Assembly: GCA_964520785.1 (NCBI GenBank)
Contig: CAZFQG010000216.1
Coordinates: forward strand, 1-9,944
Origin: CAZFQG01 sp964520785
GTDB lineage: Bacteria; Planctomycetota; Planctomycetia; Pirellulales; Thermoguttaceae
Direction: 5' to 3'
Length of the DNA stretch: 9,944 nucleotides
A program made the translations under genes and the position numbers. Under the pieces are notes generated by a model. The model saw only the letters and a program-made list of their open reading frames with translations, made no database searches and was not told the DNA's origin. Shown piece after piece: positions 5,793 through 9,944 of this stretch. How positions within the stretch are numbered: the first letter of the stretch is position 1; each line of letters opens with the position of its first letter.

Positions 5793-6557
5793 TCAAAAAG
5801 TGATCGTCAATCCCCCGTCCACGGTGATGACTTGTCCGGTGATGTACGACGCGTCGGGGCCGGCAAGGAACAGCGCTACCCCGGCCACTTCGTCCGGAGT
5901 GCCGGCGCGCCGCAGCGGCAGGTGGTGTCCCTCCGCGTAGTTCCGCCGAAACCATTCCGTTTCAAGCTCGTTCACGCCGTCGGGGCGGACGCTCATCGGC
6001 GTGTCGATGAAGCCGGGGGCGATGGCATTGACCAGGATGCCCCGGTCGGCCAGCTCCAGCGCCAGCGCGCGGCAGTACTGGTTGATCGCCGCCTTGGCGA
6101 CGGCATAGGCGCTGAATCCCTTTTCCGCCCGTTCTCCATGGATCGACGTAATATGCACGATGCGCCCCCCCACGTCCATGAGAGGAACCACGGCGCGCGA
6201 CAGCAGGACCGCGCCGCCGAACATGGTCTCGAACGGTTTTCGCCACTCTCCCAGCGGAAGCGCGACCGGGTCGCCGCCGGCGGAGATTCCGGCACAATTG
6301 ACCAGTGCGTCGACACGGCCCCAGCGATCGGAAACCGTCCGGACGATCTTCTCCGCGGTCTCCGGATCGCTGTAGTCGCCGGCGACGACCAGATGGTCCC
6401 CTTCTGGAAAGGCCGCGACCAGTTCGGTCAGCCGTTGCTCTCTCCGCGCGGTGGCGCACACGTCGTATGCTTCGGCGGCGAAGCGGCGCGCGGTCGCGGC
6501 GCCGATGCCGGAGGAGGCTCCGGAGATGATCGCTTTCTTTCGTGTCAAAGGGGGCAT
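5793..6557 (-). CDS. Short-chain dehydrogenase/reductase (classical SDR)
   Basis: A 254-residue cytoplasmic NAD(P)-dependent oxidoreductase, of typical length for the classical SDRs. Visible are the nucleotide-binding glycine motif SGASSGIG (12-19), the D61 adenine-contact position (AGDYSD), NCAG (87-90), the catalytic S138 (ITSIHG) and Y151/K155 (YAVAK), NAIAPGFIDTPM (177-188) and the C-terminal ITGQVITVDGG (239-249). A basic ARR at 37-39 after the second strand hints at NADP preference, an inference. The usual fourth catalytic residue, Asn in the motif W-x6-N, aligns with M112 (WRKPFETMFGG), so the tetrad is incomplete. With a symporter upstream and an enolase-superfamily enzyme downstream, oxidation of a sugar acid or its 2-keto-3-deoxy product is plausible but unproven. 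It lies 36 bp after the gamma-glutamyltransferase-like gene. No clear ribosome binding site is seen. Confidence 0.93.
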   Translation of the reverse strand: MPPLTRKKAIISGASSGIGAATARRFAAEAYDVCATARREQRLTELVAAFPEGDHLVVAGDYSDPETAEKIVRTVSDRWGRVDALVNCAGISAGGDPVALPLGEWRKPFETMFGGAVLLSRAVVPLMDVGGRIVHITSIHGERAEKGFSAYAVAKAAINQYCRALALELADRGILVNAIAPGFIDTPMSVRPDGVNELETEWFRRNYAEGHHLPLRRAGTPDEVAGVALFLAGPDASYITGQVITVDGGLTITF

Positions 6558-6567
6558 AGGTTTGTTA

Positions 6568-6592
6568 GGAATTCGTTAGGGCCGGAATTCGT
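6568..6592. repeat. Direct repeat of 9 bp in the gap before the SDR gene
   Basis: GGAATTCGT occurs at 6568-6576 and again at 6584-6592, with starts 16 bp apart. The two copies fill most of the 36-bp gap between the gamma-glutamyltransferase-like gene and the SDR gene. The role is unknown; it could be a tandem binding site or a trace of local duplication. Confidence 0.4.
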
Positions 6593-6593
6593 G

Positions 6594-8204
6594 TCAAGCT
6601 CGTATTGCCGTGCCGCCGTCTCCCCTGGGGTCCGACGCGCCGGCAACGACTCCATCTTCAACCACAATGACCTGCGGCCGGCCGAACGTGCAATGATAGG
6701 CATTGTTGCTCCGTTCGACGCGGATTCCCCGGGACTCGAGCGCGTCGGTCGTCAGGCGGGGCATTCTCGCCTCGCAGAACAGGGGTGAGCCCTCGCTGTG
6801 GAACCGCGGCGCGGACAGGGCCTCTACGGGAGACATGCCGAAATCGACGATGTTGACGATTGCCTGGAGTACCGCGGAGGTGATCGTCCAGCCGCCCGCG
6901 GCGCCGAGGATGATCCAGGGCTTGCCGTTTTTGAACAGGATCGTCGGGGCCAGGGCGCTGGCCCGGGCACGGCCGGGATCGTAGGAGTTGTTGTGGCCCG
7001 GCTCGGGGTCCATCAGGCTGACGCAGTTGTTCCAGGAGAAGCCGAGACCGGGCATGATCACGCCGCTGTACATGGTGAGCGTGTGGGTGAGCGTGGCGCA
7101 GTTGCCTTCGGCGTCGACGGTACACAGGTGGGTGGTGCCGCCCGGTTTCAATTCACCCTCTTGCTCGGGCATTTCGCCGGCGGCGATCTTGTCGGCCATC
7201 TCGGCGATGGTTGCGTCGCTCAGGAGGCGGTCGAGGGGGACGTCGGTGAATTTCGGATCGGCCAGGTGCGCGAAACGGGTTTTCGCTCCCCACGCCAGGG
7301 CACTGGCGAGGAGCCGGGCGTGTTCGGGGCCGTTGTGCTCGAGGCTGGCCAGGTCGAATCGTTCGAGCGCGCCGAGCATCTGGCGGAGCATGATTCCGCC
7401 ACCGGGGAGGACGGCCGTTTGGAATTCGTGGCCGCGGTAGGTTCCGCGGATGGGTTCCTCGACGTCGACGCGGTAATTGGCCAGGTCGTCTCCGGTGACG
7501 AAACCGCCGTTCGCTTCGAACTCGCCGGCGATTCGTTTGGCCAGTTCGCCGTTGTAGAAATCGCCGGGGCCGACTTCGATCAGACGTTCCAAAACGGCCG
7601 CCATGTCGGGGTTCGCGTAGTGGTCGCCCAGGCCGATCAACCGGTCCCCGCGGTACCAGAGGGCCTTCGAATCGGGCGTTTTGGCGAGGATTTCGGGGAA
7701 GGTCGGCAGTCCGGGAATGAATGCGCTGCCCAGGTACATGGCGATGTAGTGGGGGAGGGGGAATCCGTCTCGGCAGGTGTCGACGGCCGGCTGGAGGAGT
7801 TCGCCCCACGGCCTGGTGCAGTATTTGGCGTGAATCTCGGCGAAGCCAGCGACCGTGCCGGGGGTCATGCACGAGGTGTAGCCCATGACGGCCCGGTGGT
7901 CGTCGAAGAGGGCGAAATGCCAGATGTCGGTGTAGCCCTTGAGGTCTTTAAGCCACATATCGGGCGACATTCTGGAGCCGATCCGGGCCCAAAAGCCAAG
8001 GTGTTCGGTCTTCCCGGTTTTCGCGTCGTAAAGGAGTCCGCCGCCCCAGCCGCCCAGCCCGCATTGGATGGGGTTGACGGCCATTTCCATGAAGGCGCAT
8101 GCAAGGGCCGCGTCGAAGGCGTTGCCGCCGTCGCGTAGCACTTGTGCCCCGACTTCCGCGGCGAGCGGTTCGGGACAAACGACCATTCCATTTTTTTGGT
8201 TCAT
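6594..8204 (-). CDS. Gamma-glutamyltransferase-family Ntn-hydrolase without signal peptide
   Basis: A 536-residue member of the gamma-glutamyltranspeptidase family. These are made as one chain and cut themselves in front of a Thr that becomes the N-terminal nucleophile. The family start GMVVCPEPLAAEVGAQVLRDGGNAFDAALA (6-35) is present. The expected self-cleavage site is before T357 in GGTTHLCTVDAEGN (355-368), giving chains of about 356 and 180 residues. THT (374-376), APTILF (419-424), GAAGGWT (434-440) and APRFHSEG (465-472) match the family's active-site and structural blocks. R74 may correspond to the Arg that holds the gamma-glutamyl carboxylate, but the usual RE-x-AP context is changed. 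The well-known NNEMDDF segment is replaced by WNNCVSLMD (391-399), so substrate binding may differ from true glutathione hydrolases. Most family members are secreted. This one has no leader and begins at the conserved domain, suggesting a cytoplasmic enzyme. It lies 42 bp after the symporter gene. Confidence 0.9.
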   Translation of the reverse strand: MNQKNGMVVCPEPLAAEVGAQVLRDGGNAFDAALACAFMEMAVNPIQCGLGGWGGGLLYDAKTGKTEHLGFWARIGSRMSPDMWLKDLKGYTDIWHFALFDDHRAVMGYTSCMTPGTVAGFAEIHAKYCTRPWGELLQPAVDTCRDGFPLPHYIAMYLGSAFIPGLPTFPEILAKTPDSKALWYRGDRLIGLGDHYANPDMAAVLERLIEVGPGDFYNGELAKRIAGEFEANGGFVTGDDLANYRVDVEEPIRGTYRGHEFQTAVLPGGGIMLRQMLGALERFDLASLEHNGPEHARLLASALAWGAKTRFAHLADPKFTDVPLDRLLSDATIAEMADKIAAGEMPEQEGELKPGGTTHLCTVDAEGNCATLTHTLTMYSGVIMPGLGFSWNNCVSLMDPEPGHNNSYDPGRARASALAPTILFKNGKPWIILGAAGGWTITSAVLQAIVNIVDFGMSPVEALSAPRFHSEGSPLFCEARMPRLTTDALESRGIRVERSNNAYHCTFGRPQVIVVEDGVVAGASDPRGDGGTAIRA

Positions 8205-8246
8205 GCGTTTTTGTTGAATTGGTTTGACACGTCAGGAAATCGGCGG

Positions 8247-9815
8247 TTACCAGAACCACCAGTAAAGGGTTCCCCAAACGAGGATGAAAACAATACTCCA
8301 GAATGACAGGCTTTGATACCAGGGGCGGCCCTCGGCGCCGTCGATGTTGCGAAGTAGGGAGGGTTTCCAGAAAAAGGCTTCGGCCGCCTCCGGATCGGGC
8401 GGGGCCGTGAACAGGGAAACCACGATCATCCCTATCATAATGATGACCTGGGCGATAAAGGCCTGGTACAGCCAATGGAATTCGGGAAACGCCACTACGA
8501 TACCCACCTGAACCGCGATCCCTCCGACGATTCCGAATAGGCCGGCAGCATAGTTGGCGCGCCGCCAGAACAGACCGATCAGAATCGTCGAGATGAAGGG
8601 AGTGGCGAGATAGGTAACGCCCGTCTGGAAGTATTTGAACATCCCGATTTTTTCGATGTACGGCGCAACGCACGCCGCCACGATGAGCGCCGCGGCGGAC
8701 ATCAGCTTGCCGGACAAGACAATCTCGCCTTCGCTGGCGTCTCGGCGAATGACCTTCTTATAGACATCCAACGAGAAGATGGTCGCGGTGGAATTCGCCA
8801 ACGCGCTCATGGTGGACATGATCGCCGCGAGAAATCCGGTGAGGACGATTCCGCGGAGCCCCCATTCCGGCGTGAGGCTCTCCAGCACGAGAGGAAACGC
8901 CAGATCCCGATTCGCAAGCGGTTCGGCCATATTCATCTCGTGGATCCAGTGGAATACGATCAGTCCGAGAAAACAGGTCACGAGCGGCCGCAGAAGGTTG
9001 ATAAAGCAGGAAAAGAGAATCCCCATCATCCCGTCCCAGGTCGTCTTGGCACAAAGTACTCTCTGGATCATTACCTGGCTGCCGGCCGAGTAGAACAGGA
9101 ACAATCCGACCGTCGCCGCCAGGAAGCCGAGGAAGGGAGCCATCGGATCCGCGGGGCCGTGGTAAAGATGAAACCGCTCGGGGTTCGCCTCCACCATCGC
9201 CGACCATCCACCCGGGACGTTCGCCAATGCGACGAAGAATAGTAACAACCCGCCGCCGATAAGCATCACGCATTGCAGGGCGTCGGTCCACATGACGGCC
9301 TTCAGTCCGCCGTGGACGGTGTAGAGTCCGACCAACGCCACGGACAACCACAGGACGGCATAAAACGGCCAGCCGGTCAGTTGCGCGAACGTGAGGCTGC
9401 CACCGTAGAGCACCGGTGGAAGGAAGATGAAGATGTAGGCGACCAGCATCACCCAACTGTAAAGGTCGGCACACAACGGACCGAACCGCCGGTTGAGCAG
9501 ATCGGGAATCGTCGTGATGCGGTTCCGCAGATAGATGGGAATGAAAACGGCGATGATGATGAACTTGTTCGGAGCGAACCACTCCCAGTTGGCAATTCCC
9601 ATGCCATGCTCATACGCGGCGCCCACCGTTCCAACCATCTGCTCACTCGACACGCTGGTCGCGACGAATCCCGCCCCGATGAGCCACCAGGGCATCTTCC
9701 CCGAGGCGAGGAAGTAGCCCTTGGCCGTCTTGTCCTGGCCTTTGGAGGCCCAGAGGCCGACGAGGACGACCAGGACGAGGGAGCCGACGATGATGGTGAT
9801 GTCTAGGGAGTTCAT
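8247..9815 (-). CDS. Sodium:solute symporter (SSS family)
   Basis: A 522-residue inner-membrane transporter that should couple Na+ entry to solute uptake. About 13 to 14 hydrophobic segments run from residue 5 to 522. Family features include the broken first core helix (GFVATSVSSEQMVG, 49-62), the IPDLLNRRFG segment (103-112), the YTVHGGLKAVMWTDALQ block (165-181) and the Na+-site helix FLAAIMSTMSALANSTATIFSLDVYKK (328-354). In that helix A331, S334 and T335 occupy the positions of the Na2 ligands in vSGLT. The C-terminus is rich in Trp and forms a last membrane helix. The start at 9815 (MNSLDITII) places the first helix at the usual distance. The open frame continues to 9902, but that extension overlaps the preceding gene and is basic and non-membrane. 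The substrate cannot be read from the sequence. Operon partners suggest a sugar acid or similar carboxylate. Confidence 0.94.
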   Translation of the reverse strand: MNSLDITIIVGSLVLVVLVGLWASKGQDKTAKGYFLASGKMPWWLIGAGFVATSVSSEQMVGTVGAAYEHGMGIANWEWFAPNKFIIIAVFIPIYLRNRITTIPDLLNRRFGPLCADLYSWVMLVAYIFIFLPPVLYGGSLTFAQLTGWPFYAVLWLSVALVGLYTVHGGLKAVMWTDALQCVMLIGGGLLLFFVALANVPGGWSAMVEANPERFHLYHGPADPMAPFLGFLAATVGLFLFYSAGSQVMIQRVLCAKTTWDGMMGILFSCFINLLRPLVTCFLGLIVFHWIHEMNMAEPLANRDLAFPLVLESLTPEWGLRGIVLTGFLAAIMSTMSALANSTATIFSLDVYKKVIRRDASEGEIVLSGKLMSAAALIVAACVAPYIEKIGMFKYFQTGVTYLATPFISTILIGLFWRRANYAAGLFGIVGGIAVQVGIVVAFPEFHWLYQAFIAQVIIMIGMIVVSLFTAPPDPEAAEAFFWKPSLLRNIDGAEGRPWYQSLSFWSIVFILVWGTLYWWFW

Positions 9816-9825
9816 AGGGTGGCGA

Positions 9826-9944
9826 CTATTTGGCGTATTCAGCGCGGACGGTGATCTTCTTTCCTTCCGGAACGATCGTGACGGTTTCCTTTTCGGGATC
9901 AAAGTCTTTGTGGGGTTGGCCGTTGACGGTGACCCCTTTCATCC
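9826..9944 (-). CDS. C-terminal tail of an unidentified protein (5' part outside window)
   Basis: The last 38 codons of a minus-strand gene are visible, ending at the TAG 9828-9826, 10 nt before the symporter start. The readable sequence is VTVNGQPHKDFDPEKETVTIVPEG followed by KKITVRAEYAK. A beta-rich tail with a V-N-G turn and alternating hydrophobic residues is typical of the closing beta-sandwich of large carbohydrate-active or other secreted enzymes. That is an impression from composition, not an identification. The ATG at 9942-9940 is more likely an internal Met than a start, because 38 residues would be short and the reading frame remains open to the window edge. The tight spacing puts it in the same operon as the symporter. 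Confidence 0.7.
   Translation of the reverse strand, partial: MKGVTVNGQPHKDFDPEKETVTIVPEGKKITVRAEYAK

Noticed and set aside
5787..6788. A 333-codon open frame on the plus strand
   Set aside because: Antisense to the SDR gene and running into the GGT-like gene. It has no family features, while the minus strand encodes two clear proteins there.
6798..8138. A 446-codon open frame on the plus strand
   Set aside because: It lies fully antisense to the GGT-like gene, is rich in Gly, Val, Asp and Glu without recognisable domains, and is explained by the GC-biased codon use of the real gene.
8225..8234. TGAC/GTCA inverted repeat in the gap before the GGT-like gene
   Set aside because: Arms of only 4 bp are expected by chance many times in a window of this size.
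9816..9902. Extended N-terminus of the symporter (start at 9902)
   Set aside because: The extra 29 residues are basic and hydrophilic, overlap the tail of the upstream gene and displace the first membrane helix from its usual position.
1..9944. CRISPR arrays, tRNA or rRNA genes, insertion sequences, attachment sites
   Set aside because: No regularly spaced repeats, cloverleaf-like sequence, rRNA signature or transposase/integrase motifs were found on reading both strands.

Overview
This window is chromosomal DNA of fairly high GC (about 60 % by eye). The best taxonomic clue is the gene at 3539-4417. It encodes a prepilin-type protein of the DUF1559 kind with an H-X9-DG motif near its C-terminus, an architecture greatly expanded in Planctomycetota. 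The minus-strand catabolic genes fit a heterotrophic planctomycete or a close PVC-group relative. This assignment is an inference from one marker family.

Layout. (1) 1-1305, plus strand: a type II restriction-modification pair. It comprises the C-terminal part of a C5-cytosine methyltransferase (its 5' end lies outside the window) and, overlapping it by 4 nt, a complete GIY-YIG endonuclease strongly resembling Eco29kI. (2) 1317-2129, plus strand: a SpoU/TrmH-family RNA methyltransferase. (3) 2145-3049, minus strand: two overlapping small genes whose products look like diverged paralogues. Both carry a conserved Cys-Pro motif, and their function is unknown (possibly like L-2-amino-thiazoline-4-carboxylate hydrolase). 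(4) 3050-3538: a long intergenic stretch with two small inverted repeats and some coding-like but frame-broken sequence on the minus strand. (5) 3539-4417, plus strand: the DUF1559 prepilin-like protein. (6) 4479-9944, minus strand: a five-gene co-directional run. In transcription order it holds the end of an unidentified protein, a sodium:solute symporter, a gamma-glutamyltransferase-family protein without a signal peptide, a short-chain dehydrogenase and an enolase-superfamily (mandelate racemase type) enzyme.

How they may work together. The minus-strand run has gaps of about 10 to 66 bp and reads as one operon. Symporter plus enolase-superfamily enzyme plus SDR is the usual pattern of sugar-acid uptake and dehydration/oxidation. 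The gamma-glutamyltransferase-like Ntn-hydrolase is an unexpected member. No mobile-element gene, tRNA, rRNA or CRISPR array was recognised. The features most worth a second look are the overlapping paralogue pair with its broken upstream region, the methyltransferase-first restriction system with its coupled TTG start, and the mixed catabolic operon with unusual active-site residues in its SDR and enolase-superfamily members.
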